A stretch of DNA of 64,000 bases from Oscarella lobularis (lineage: Eukaryota > Porifera > Homoscleromorpha > Homosclerophorida > Oscarellidae): NCBI RefSeq assembly GCF_947507565.1, contig NC_089175.1:5073733-5137732 (forward strand), in the 5' to 3' direction. A program made the position numbers and the translations under genes. Below, one piece after another: positions 37,701 through 47,935 of the stretch. The first letter of the stretch is position 1, and the number at the start of each line of letters is the position of its first letter. The notes beneath the pieces were generated by a model. That model saw only the letters and a program-made list of their open reading frames with translations. It was not told the origin of the DNA and did no database searches.

Positions 37701-38218
37701 ATGAGCTCGATTTGCAAGCCGACGACGACACGTCGAGTTTGCCGACACCAACCCTTATTTTAGCCGTCGCTATTCCCGCTTTCGTTGTGGTTCTTGTGGG
37801 GGTTATCCTGATCGGCGTCAGTCTGCGGAAACGCAGAACTTCGTCGTCGTCGTCGCAGCCCGTAACCGATTCTAACCACGCGCGACTTTCGTCGATGTAC
37901 GAACGCAATCCGTCGACGATATCTGTCGATCATCAAGACAATCCTTACCTCGCGTCGTTTCTCAAATTTCCCGACGAAACGCCGAAGCTCGCGCTCGCTA
38001 GTCGCGTATCTCCCGTGCACGAGAACGAAGAAGACCGACGGCCCCCTTCGGCTGCAGACGGCAACATTACGTCGAGCATCAGAAGTGATTATTCATGTGA
38101 CGACGATTATACCGACGATGACGACGAAGTGGAGAGTCTGCCTCCGAAGGAGACGATGCCCTCGTCGCATTCGTTCGGCTCGTTGCCAGCTGAAGACAGT
38201 ATCACCACGACATTGTAG
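28767..38218 (+). CDS. FREM2-like: FREM2/FRAS1-like extracellular matrix protein
   Basis: Seven exons, roughly 28767-33708, 33745-34016, 34069-about 34220, 34289-34500, 34556-36898, 36954-37192 and 37215-38218. The start at 28767 gives signal peptide MMLSSTFAAAAFFLASLVPS; an upstream in-frame ATG lies at 28731. After an N-terminal domain come 12 CSPG repeats, each ending in a FTQxDVxxGRVxY-like motif followed by FxVxDG (for example FTQADVNAGSIAF, FTQSDIQAERLGY, FTQRDIAERRVSY). Then come five Calx-beta domains (the first split between exons 1 and 2). A conserved C-terminal region (YGRVMVEPTQDLGD, VYLCAGRDG) precedes the membrane span LILAVAIPAFVVVLVGVILI. The tail ends DSITTTL, a class I PDZ ligand. 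The 12 CSPG plus 5 Calx-beta plan equals vertebrate FREM2, a basement-membrane protein that binds GRIP1 through its PDZ ligand. The exon 3/4 junction is uncertain. Confidence 0.9.
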
Positions 38219-38371
38219 ATAGGATCGAAACAGAGACAGTTTCAATTCAGTCTTACTCTTAGTTTTATTTACGAGTACTCTACTGTAATATCATGTTGTT
38301 AGAAACTTTCGCCTCGCGTTTCGAAGGCCCGTCGCTTTGTGGGGTGAGGATTCTTCGTCATCGTGATTTGC

Positions 38372-40141
38372 TTAGACTCTGTGTTTATCTAGGACGTATG
38401 AAACGTCGTCGCCCGTGAACGCCGTTAGCCGGTATTCCCGTCTTTTCTCCTGGACTTCGTCCAGGTATTCTTCAGCCTGAAAGAATTATATTATTACTTT
38501 ATTTTTAAGAGGTAGCGTCATATATGATACAGTTCGTATGTCGTCGACTATGTCTGCTGCCAGTCTTTGATGAGGCGATGTGCCCGATGCGTGAAGCGCT
38601 TGTCGAATTCGTGTCGTGTGTCGGCGGATTTTTTCAGCTAGTTCTCGTTCACGTGCCTCTCTGGCCGCTTGGCTAGCAACAAACGATGACGACGACGCCT
38701 GAGAAGAAAGAACCTAAAAGAAAGAGAGAAATAATAAACAGTACAACTGCATATATACAATGAACCTCTTGGTTATTTGCAGGTGTTACTGATGGCAACT
38801 TCTCCTCCTCCGTTGCATAGGGAACTTTGACGGACGGACGAGGCAACTGCGTCTTAACTAAATCGTTGTGGTCAGTTGAAAATATTTAGAGGTACCATAT
38901 AACGAAGGCAGTCACTAATATATTATTAATACTTACATGTATTGTTAGTGACTGCTTTATTGTTCAAATAGTTCCTACCTGACTTTGTTCTGCGAGTCTG
39001 TTCTCTCTTTCGTTCGTCTCTCCATTCACTCAGAATCTTCTTGTCTCTATAAAACGTTAGATGTACAGTACACCCATTATTTATTATCTGTATACATGTA
39101 TATCGATTTTTTGTCTAGCTGTATTCCTCACTTATTTTTCTGCTCTTCTTTTGCTATTCCGGCCTTTACTTTCGCCACTTTCTGCAGCGCACGACTTTCC
39201 TCAGCCCTAGCCACCTGCTTTGGCCCAACCATATTCCCTACAACAGGTTGGCGAGCTCTGCGGAGTCTAGGTCGAAAAATTGCTGCTTTGAACGGCCGCT
39301 TTGGCTCAACCGGTTGAAGCTGCAGTCTCTGGGGCGCCGGAGCAGGTAAAAAAGGCGCCGTTTCATCATCATCGAAAGGTGATGAAGTTTTCTCAGGAAC
39401 TGAGGATTTAGCGGCGACGGTATTGGACGGCCTGAATTGTACCGAAGTTCGTCGACTTAGAGACGATTGCGCTGGCGGAAGAAATGGCGGAGTCTCCGGA
39501 GAAAAATCAGCCTGCGTGTGACTGTCAGACGGCAGAAGACCTCGAAGGTACTGCAGAACAGCCTTGGGAAAAATATAATTGACAATACCGATCAAGACTT
39601 CTCTTTTACTGACTCCTAACCGGCGTTCCCTTTTTTATTACAGTCTCTGGTGGACTTTTGAGAGGATTTCCCGTCAGGTTTAGACCGGTGAGCGTCGTTA
39701 GTTTGCCCAATTCGGGGGGAAGATTCTCAAGGTTGTTTCCTTCGACGAGCAACGCTCTCAAATGCCTAACAAACCACCGGCACCCTTTCGTTAGAGCAGG
39801 ATTTCACAGCGGTATCTCTAACTACCGGGTGTACGTACTTCAGGGAGCCAATTGATGAAGGCAAATCGGTTATTCTGTTATTTCTCAGGTCGAGCCATCG
39901 CAAATTGGAAAGGCTTTCGAATAGTTCGTGTGGTATTGACTTAAGGCTGTTGTTCTCCAGGTAAAGACACTGAGAAACAACTCGGATTTCGAACGAGCTC
40001 GAGGGGCGGTTCTCACCTCAATATGTCTTGCCGTGTAGAGTTCGTCCGGCAACTCAGTCAGATTCTTCGCGCTAAGATCCAGCGTCGGGGAAGCCAAAGC
40101 GACGGAGGTGCATATTAGAGACGAGACACATTCGGCATCCA
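38372..40141 (-). CDS. LRRC27-like: LRRC27-like leucine-rich repeat protein
   Basis: Read on the minus strand from ATG 40141. Exon 1 (MDAECVSSLICTSVALASPT, then LDLSAKNLTELPDELYTARHIE) ends at a GTGAGA donor near 40015. Exon 2 (about 39855-39979) holds LYLENNSLKSIPHELFESLS and LRWLDLRNNRITDLPSSIG. Exon 3 (about 39620-39770) holds LRALLVEGNNLENLPPELGK and LTGLNLTGNPLKSPPETVIK. A Pro-rich linker (39595-39128) and charged coiled-coil exons follow: 38977-39045 (SEWRDERKREQTRR), 38775-38861, 38525-38703 (REARERELAEKIRRHTTRIR) and 38372-38476 (EEYLDEVQEKRREYRL), stop TAA at 38374-38372. Repeat count, spacing and the NP-PE-xxKKG ending closely parallel human LRRC27. The molecular function of LRRC27 is poorly known. 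The gene is convergent with FREM (154 bp apart) and divergent from D1. Confidence 0.8.
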
Positions 40142-40246
40142 TGGAAACACTCAACAGATGCGCGCGGTACGAGCACCAGGGATGTTTACAACTCCAGTCT
40201 CTATATATAGCTTCGTCAACTGGGCGGTGGTTACTCGAGCAGAAAA
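40142..40246. promoter_or_regulatory. Bidirectional promoter region between LRRC27-like and Delta-like 1
   Basis: Only 105 bases separate the two divergent start codons. A TATA-like tatatata stretch lies at about 40200-40208, 40 bases upstream of the D1 ATG. Shared promoter use is inferred from the spacing. Confidence 0.55.
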
Positions 40247-42808
40247 ATGCTGCCTATTGTCCTTCTCCTGTCTCTGGTCGACTTTGCACAGGTTCGCTTT
40301 TTTGCACCTATGTCTCCTTGTTCTGACTTGGTTTTCTTTTCGGCAGAGTGCAGGCGGTGGCACCGTAGAAATTCAATTCGTTCGCTACAAGAACTCGGCG
40401 CACAAGGACAACAGCGGCTATTGCTGCGAGACGTATCTCAAGTTTTTCTGCTTCAACAACTGCGACAACTATTTCGTCGTCTGTCTTCGCGATTATGGCC
40501 CGACAAATGACGCCGCGTGCACCCATACGCAAACGACGGGCGAGTTTGACGACGACGTCGCTTTTGGAATTGGAACGAATGCTCTTAAAAATGGTCAGGA
40601 CAATCCCCTTTTACTCGATTTCGATGGAGCGTGGAAAGTACTGCTGTAGAAATTGATAAATACCTACACGCTTCTCAAGTGTATTGGTCTTATAGAACTC
40701 CTTCAGCTTGAAAATCACTATATGGGACAGTGATAACGGCAAAGACGATCTCGTCGACGTCCTCCGACAGGGCATAGCAAATGCCGGCGTTTCGAGTTCG
40801 TGGACGAGTTTGACGATTCGAGGAAAACACGGCAAGACTCTCTCGCTAAAATGGCGTATCAAATGCCGTGCAAACTATTTCGGCGACTGTACGGTGTACT
40901 GCGTGCCGCAAGACTCCGACGACAAGGGCCGCTATACCTGTGATCCCACCACGGGCGCGAAAGTGTGCAAGAGCGGGTGGAAGAGAGCTGAATGCGACAC
41001 CCGTACGTTTTGTATCTTCATAAGTAGAATAGAAAAGCCAGTACAAGTATGTTATTTATTAGCTGTATGCAAGACTGGCTGTAGTATCCGGAATGGGTAT
41101 TGTCTAAAGCCCAATGAATGCACGTAAGTCGGAAAAAGCCGTTTGTTATCTGACTTGAATTCTCGTCTCTAGGTGTCGTTCCGGATGGACTGGGAGTAAT
41201 TGCGGAACGTGCATTCCTAGAAGTGGCTGTGGTGAGTATACGTTTTATGTATCAACAGCGACGTCTGAGTTGTGTCGTAGTCAATGGATATTGCATTGGC
41301 GCTGGCGAGTGTAACTGCAATTCTCACTGGATGGGATTGCTCTGTGACAAAAGTACGCGCGAGTTGCATGTGACGAACCTGCAGTTTAGTTATTGAATCC
41401 GGTTTTCTGCTCAGGTGGAAATGGATGCAAGGATGCTCCGTGTTTGAATGGAGGAACGTGCACGGCGATTCCAGACAATTACACCTGCACGTGCCCTCCA
41501 GATTTCTCTGGCCCAAATTGTGCAATCGGTAAGACACAGAGAGAAACTGCATATCTATCAACGAAACTCTGCACGTGTTTAGATATGAATCGTTGCCGAA
41601 GTAGTCCTTGTCTTAACAATGGCAGGTGCATTAATCGCCCTAACAGTTTTACATGTGACTGTCAGCCTGGCTACACTGGACAGCTTTGCTCAACAGGCAA
41701 GAAGTCGAGATCGGTTCTTGAAGACCTGTCTGTCAATGGCTCATTGTTTTACACAGAATTCAATGAGTGCTCGAGCGATCCGTGTCTGTACGGAAATTGT
41801 TCTGATTTTTTCAATTCATTCTCTTGCACTTGTCATCCTGGATTCACAGGACGCCTATGTGCTACAGGCAAGCAACTATGCGGTAAATAAAAAAAGACGG
41901 AAATTCTAGAAATTCTTTTTCAGACATTAACGAGTGTGCATATGGTGTGAATGACTGCGGTGCAAATATGCTATGCGAGAACACGATTGGCGGACACACG
42001 TGCAAATGCCGGCCAGGCTATCACGATGCTCTCGACGGTCTCTCGTGTATGCCAACTCAATGTGGCGACCTCGATTATTTGCTCAACTCAACGACGATCG
42101 TGCATTTCTCGTCCAAAGATCGAATAGTTGACTCGATTGCAGTGATTGTCTGCAAGCAGGGGTACAGTATGAACACTGAAACAAATTCTCTAAGTCTTCA
42201 TTGTCTCGATGATGGATCGTGGGACGGCGACCCAGTGCCGTGCAAGGGCAAGTTTATCTAACGCTAGAAATAACGACAGATATAGTCTCGATTTTTATCT
42301 AGATATTGATGAGTGCAGCGTGTCGTCGAAGTCTTGCGATTCCGACGAGGTGTGCTACAACACGGAAGGATCATACAAATGCCGCACAAAATATTGTTTA
42401 GACGGAGAAGCAAATCGTAACTGCGTCAAAAGTAAGAGGCCTATACAATAAATTTTAATTGATTGATTAATTCAATCTTTTTTTATAGATCCAAATGCCA
42501 AGAGCATTGCCGCTGGAGACTCCAAGTCAGGCAGCGGCGTCTACATTGGGATTGCAATCGGTTCTCTTCTTCTTGTTATTGTTGTCATAATAATTGTTAT
42601 GGTTTTCATACGCCGACGGCGGGATCGTGGGTCATACGTCGTCAGTGCTGCCACTTTGGCAGCGACAGATGCTGATCATGGCAGGAATTTTCGACTCAAT
42701 AATGATAGGGAACCTGCGAACGACGATGACGTCACGTCAAAAAATCACACTGTGAATTTAGGGAATCCTATCTACGGTTTTTCAGCAAAGGATCAGCACA
42801 ATAATTAA
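40247..42808 (+). CDS. Delta-like DSL ligand D1 (MNNL-DSL-EGF-Sushi-TM)
   Basis: Twelve exons: 40247-40291, 40347-40637, 40696-41002, 41063-41123, 41173-41231, 41281-41352, 41415-41528, 41583-41696, 41757-41867, 41924-42247, 42303-42431, 42489-42808. Signal [15 protein letters not shown]. The MNNL (Notch-ligand N-terminal) domain runs [13 protein letters not shown] to KITIWDSD. The DSL domain is [17 protein letters not shown]...GWKRAEC. EGF repeats follow ([48 protein letters not shown]). Exon 10 joins a cbEGF ([20 protein letters not shown]) to a Sushi module (QCGDLDYLL...[14 protein letters not shown]), followed by another EGF. Membrane span GIAIGSLLLVIVVIIIVMVF, short tail with NPIYGFS. 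Delta/Jagged ligands bind Notch in trans through MNNL and DSL. The Sushi module is not part of bilaterian Deltas. Three donors are GC rather than GT (41697, 41868, 42248). Confidence 0.88.
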
Positions 42809-43030
42809 CAAAAGCCTCAAGTGGGCGAATACATCAGAACAAAACGTCTCTCAAGCCGAATCTAAGCGACTCCTCTTTTAAATCGGCCGAACTCGCGTCT
42901 TTTATCGTTTGCTTGCGTTATTTGTAAAAATTCTGTTGCGTAACGTTGGTAATTTATTAATAAAAGTTTTGAACGAAATCCTGTGCCTTTGCGTGTATCA
43001 CGAGTACATGTACTGAACAATCAATGCAGC
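42809..43030. other. D1 3' flank
   Basis: AT-rich, with an aataaaag element at 42959 that could serve for polyadenylation. No gene. Confidence 0.4.
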
Positions 43031-43114
43031 GGTGGCCCGTATGTTCGGGTAGGGTAAACGGTTTTTCCTGGTTTTCTTGAAAAGCCGTACCATACCCGGA
43101 CATACGGGCATCAG
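43031..43114. mobile_element. Small MITE-like inverted repeat upstream of D2
   Basis: cccgtatgttcgggtagggt on the left pairs with accatacccggacatacggg on the right around a short centre (aaacggtttttcctgg). A sister copy with almost the same sequence precedes D3 at 47862-47935. Confidence 0.65.
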
Positions 43115-43844
43115 ACAAAAGCAATAATCTTCTATACTGGCAGTACAAGTTCTCCCGAGTCCAGGCAAAAAGCAAAATAAATAAAAATATAGAAAAAAGG
43201 CAAGAGTAAATGATAAAAAGGCAGCGTCTTCTTGCGTTCGTTATAATGAGGTGGTCCTGCCCAGACCGCTTTTTGCTGATTAGGAAAAGTAGAGCCAATG
43301 AAATCTGCTGATAATGCACGTGAACAATTCTGTAATTTTTGGCTGGGTTTGGTTATAGCTCGCTCTTCGGAATTCTTCGCTGCATGGAGAAAGCTTGCTG
43401 TCGCTGTGGACATGCAGTGTGGGAGTGTCACTCTCCTTTCGTCGTCGTTCTTCCGTGCTGCTCACTTGAGACGAAGAACGACTCCAGTCCTCAAAAAACG
43501 AACGTATATGCCTTGTGTAGTGACGTAGAAACGTCAGAATGCTTGGTCAGCAAAATTCGCCCTCTCTAGCAACAGGCATGCTAATGATTTGCTCAAATTC
43601 ACCATCGTTGGTGCTAAAAATAGAATAGATTAGGCATCATTTGATCCTACGCGATATCGTTCCTGGAGTCAAGTACAATACTTTGAATTGGGAACGTCGA
43701 ATAATCTATATTGTTGTATCAATTGAGCAAAATTCAAATTATATGTAACGAGACCCGGAGCGAAGGGATGCACGAGTCCACGAGAGACATCATCAGCGTG
43801 CGGTAGGTCATAAAGCGTGGGATTTATTGGGGGTGTACAGTAAG
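43115..43844. other. Duplicated 5' flank of D2
   Basis: Nearly identical to 47937-48690 upstream of D3. ORFs on both strands (for example 43132-43431 minus and 43339-43569 plus) are not convincing as genes. The block 43497-43562 (acgaacgtat... to ttggtcagcaaaattc) also recurs at 62355-62437. Confidence 0.55.
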
Positions 43845-46485
43845 ATGCTGCTGCCTGTTATCCTTCTTCTTCTATCTCTGGTCGACTTCGCACAGGTTTC
43901 TCTCGCTTATTTGCCTCTTCGATTGCTCTGACTTAATTGCTTTCCTTTGCCAGAGTGACGGTGGCACCGTAGAAATCCAATTCGTCCGGTACAAGAACGC
44001 GGCGCACAAAGAAAACAAAGGCTATTGCTGCGAGTCGTATGCTACGTTTGGCTGCACCGACAACTGCGACAACTATTTCGCAGTCTGTTTTCGCGCATAC
44101 AACCAGACAAATGACTCTACGTGCATCCATACGCGAACAACAGGCGAGTTCAACGACGACGTTACCTTCAAAACCGGAAAAAACGCTCTTAAAAACAATG
44201 TGGATAATCCCTTTTCACTCGATTTCAATAGAGCATGGAAAGTACAGTTGTAGAAATTGATACCACGCGATTCCGCTCGACTAGTACGTGTTGGTCTTAG
44301 AACTCTTTCAGTTTGAAAATTACCATAAAGGACAAGGATTATATCGGTGATGATCTCGTCGATATCCTTCGACCTGGAATAGCAAATGCCGGCATTTCGA
44401 GTTCGTGGACCAGCTTGACGATTCGAGGAAAGCACAGCAAGACTCTCTCACTAAAATGGCGCGTCCAATGCAATGCAAACTATTACGGCGACTGTACGGT
44501 GTACTGCGTGCCAAAAGACACAGACGTCGACGGTCACTACACGTGTAATCCCACAACGGGCGCAAAAATATGCCGGAGCGGCTGGAAGGGAGCCCCTCAA
44601 TGCAAGACTCGTACAGTTTGACAAAAATATAAATGTAGCCAATACGAATGTGTGTACTTTTATTAGCCATATGCAAGACGGGCTGTAGCACCCAGCATGG
44701 TTATTGTAAAAATCCCAATGAATGCATGTAAGTCACATTGGAAGAAACGTTTCGGTATGAGTTGATCTGTCACATCTAGATGTCATTCTGGATGGACTGG
44801 GAGTAGTTGCCTAACGTGCGTTGCAAAGAGTGGCTGTGGTACGTAGCGTTCATCCGATGACATATATATGAACTGATTGTTTCTTAGTCAATGGATATTG
44901 CATTAACCCTAACGAGTGTATCTGCAATTCTCATTGGTTGGGATCGCTCTGCGATAAAAGTACGTGTCTCACAGTTGACCTGAAATTTAAGTAGCAGTAG
45001 CGGTGTTCTGCTCAGGTGGAAATGGATGCAAGGATTCTCCGTGTTTGAACGGAGGAACGTGCACGGTGATTCCAGATAGCTACACCTGTACTTGTCCACA
45101 GGATTTCTCCGGCCCAAATTGTGCAATAGGTAGGACGAAGAAAGAGAAATTACCTGCCTACAAATGAAACTCGTCTGCACCTTTTCAGACATGAATCGTT
45201 GCCGAAGCAGCCCCTGTCGTAACAACGGTGCGTGCAGCAATCTTCCTAACAATTTTGCTTGTGACTGTCAGCCTGGCTACACAGGACAGCTTTGCTCAAC
45301 AGGCAATTGGAAAGTTCTTGAATATCTATCGTTTATTGTCTTATGCAGAAATCGATGAGTGTTCAAGGGATCCTTGTTTGTACGGAAATTGCTCAGATTT
45401 TGAAAATTCCTTCTCTTGCACCTGTCACCCTGGATTCACTGGACGCCTATGTGCTACAGGCAAGCAAGAAAGCAACTACACAGTAAAAAACAGCAGCATT
45501 GTGAACCGTTTTGTTTATAGATATTGACGAGTGTGCATCTGGTGTAAACGACTGCGGTGCAAATATGCTATGCGAGAATACGATTGGCGGACACACGTGC
45601 AAATGCCAGTCAGGCTATCAGGTCGCTCTCGACGGTCTTTCGTGTCTACTGACTCAATGCGGCGACTTTGATTACTTGTCCAACGCAACGACGAGCGTGC
45701 ATTTCTCCGAGAGCGATCGAAGAGTTAACTCAACTGCATCGATTGTCTGTGAGCAGGGATACAGTATGAACAATGGAACGAATTCTATTAGTCTGCGTTG
45801 TCTCGATGATGGATCGTGGGATGGCAACCCAGTCTCGTGCAAGGGTAAGTTCAGCTAGCACATAAAATAATGATGCGTCGAACTATTAGGCTGGAATTAT
45901 AGATATTGACGAGTGCAGCAAGTCGCTCGACTCTTGCGATTCGGACGAGGTATGCCACAACACGGAAGGATCGTATGAATGCCAACGAAATGAACCCTCG
46001 CCTACGAGCCAAACAAATGAACCCTCGCCTACGAGCCACACAAATGAACCCCAGCCTACGAGCCAAACAAATGAACCCCAGCCTACGAGTCAACCGAAGG
46101 AGCCCCAGCCTACAAGTCAACCGAATGAGTCCCAGCCTACGAGCCAGTCGTCTCCGTGTTCTGATGGGGAAACGAATGATTGCGTCAGTGACGGTACACG
46201 AGGCTATATGCGACGATATCGTATTCAATCCTCGCCTGTGTAGATCCAAATGCCAAGAACATTGCCGCTGGTGGTTCCGAGCAGACATATGTCTACATTG
46301 GAATTGCAATCGGTTGTCTCCTCCTTCTCATTGTCGTCGTAATTATTGTGGTTGTTGCATGCCGACGACATCGTCGAGCGTTGAACGTCTCGAGCACTCC
46401 TGCTATGGTACTGGCAGCGGCCGACGCCGATCATGTTTATGACCGGGTTGTTCGACCTGGCGAAAACGAACGGCTGTATGACTAG
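43845..46485 (+). CDS. Delta-like DSL ligand D2, truncated tail
   Basis: Same exon plan as D1. Signal [21 protein letters not shown] exon [15 protein letters not shown] (from about 43954); next exon [13 protein letters not shown] (from about 44306); [20 protein letters not shown]...GWKGAPQC (to about 44611). EGF exons lie between 44675 and 45465; the cbEGF plus Sushi exon at about 45521-45846 (QCGDFDYL...[14 protein letters not shown]); the final EGF exon carries a Pro/Thr/Ser stalk of repeated NEPxPTSQ units. Membrane span [20 protein letters not shown] (about 46299-46358). The tail ends at TAG 46483-46485 after ENERLYD, whereas D3 continues for about 45 more residues including NPLYGFS. D2 therefore lacks the shared NPxY motif. 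The break lies about 340 bp before a large hairpin element. Confidence 0.85.
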
Positions 46486-46824
46486 ATAATGATGGCCTTT
46501 TGTGAGCCATCATGTGATCCCCGAACACCCTCAGCACGCTATCTAATTCTTTTTACTCTAATTTTAGAAAAGCCTATGTGCATCACACTGCCTAACCACG
46601 TTAGTTGGCATGCCTTATTTTCCGCAAAAAACCTACGATTAATTTGACCTCTTATGTGACCCAGAGCTACACCTCCCTACCGCAACCTTTGCGCCTTCGG
46701 CCCATTATCAGCTCGCAGTTGGGTTTGCGTGCTGCAAGCTTTGCTCGCAGCACGACAAACTCAACGTGCTCCTTTACTGCATTCCCTTGATAAAGCTATT
46801 TGTTACGTGCCTGATATGTTTATT

Positions 46825-47640
46825 TAGATATAACAGTACTGTTATATCACGGATTCTAGAAAGAGAGGGATTAGAAACACCAGTACATTGAGTGGATCCA
46901 TGCTCGCCTCGGCCACGCCCCCTTATCGGTTGTGACCCCGCTCAAGAAACGCCCGATTTCTCCGAATCCGAAGGTTCTCTAGCCTTCTAGGCAACTCGAA
47001 AAGGTTACTAAGGGTGTAAATAATGCTTCTAAATGTAGCTTTTTACAAGCGACGGTTCCCTAAAGCCCGTTTTTTCAACATGCGACTTTGTGTAGCTTTC
47101 CTGATCGTTCTGCAGGCTTTCGGAACCGCAAAGTACATTCTAACTCTAGGCTAACGACGTCAAAGTGCAACTGACATCTTCAAAAGCATCTGCGTTTCAC
47201 GATTGTCGAGACGAAGACGATTTTCGAGCATGCACCCTTCTTACGAGGGTACAAATTTGTCTTGATCTCGACAATCGTGAAACGCAGATGCTTTTGAAGA
47301 TGTCAGTTGCACTTTGACGTCGTTAGCCTAGAGTTAGAATGTACTTTGCGGTTCCGAAAGCCTGCAGAACGATCAGGAAAGCTACACAAAGTCGCATGTT
47401 GAAAAAACGGGCTTTAGGGAACCGTCGCTTGTAAAAAGCTACATTTAGAAGCATTATTTACACCCTTAGTAACCTTTTCGAGTTGCCTAGAAGGCTAGAG
47501 AACCTTCGGATTCGGAGAAATCGGGCGTTTCTTGAGCGGGGGTCACAACCGATAAGGGGGCGTGGCCGAGGCGAGCATGGATCCACTCAATGTACTGGTG
47601 TTTCTAATCCCTCTCTTTCTAGAATCCGTGGTTATATCTA
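46825..47640. mobile_element. Large hairpin (foldback) element, 816 bp
   Basis: Two arms of about 360-380 bases are almost perfect reverse complements. The left arm begins tagatataac and cacggattctagaaagagag and runs to cgattgtcgaga (47211). The right arm begins tctcgacaatcg (47266) and ends ctctctttctagaatccgtg, then gttatatcta. The loop is 47212-47265. No ORF for a transposase. The left end carries an extra small palindrome (gatataacagtactgttata). Confidence 0.9.
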
Positions 47641-47861
47641 TGCTGCAAACTATTGAACATAATCCGGGGTTACTATCTACTGTGACGTCATTTTTCGGTA
47701 GCATTTTGTTCATTATACGGGAGAGTATGACATCACAATGACTGTGATGTCATAAAGGCACCTGTGTGTGTGATTGGCCTAAGTGCGATTGTGACGTCAG
47801 GGTATACCGACAGAACCACACTTTGGTTTTTGGGCGATCACGTTTGAAAGACCCTCCCACC

Positions 47862-47935
47862 TGTCCGGGTAGGGTAAACGGTTTTTCCTGGTTTTTTCTT
47901 CAAAAGCCGTTTACCCTACCCGGACATACGGGCAT
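47862..47935. mobile_element. Small MITE-like inverted repeat upstream of D3
   Basis: Arms gtccgggtagggtaaacggt and accg-type complement (gccgtttaccctacccggac) around ttttcctggttttttcttca. It is the sister of the element at 43031-43114 and was duplicated with the gene or inserted before the duplication. Confidence 0.7.

Noticed and set aside
44320..44691. Minus-strand ORFs opposite the DSL exons of D2, D3 and D4
   Set aside because: They recur only because the sense DSL exon is conserved; no independent domain.
45851..46309. LARRLGFIC repeat ORF on the minus strand, and LRAKQMNPS repeats on the plus strand
   Set aside because: Both are other-frame readings of the NEPxPTSQ stalk repeat of D2.
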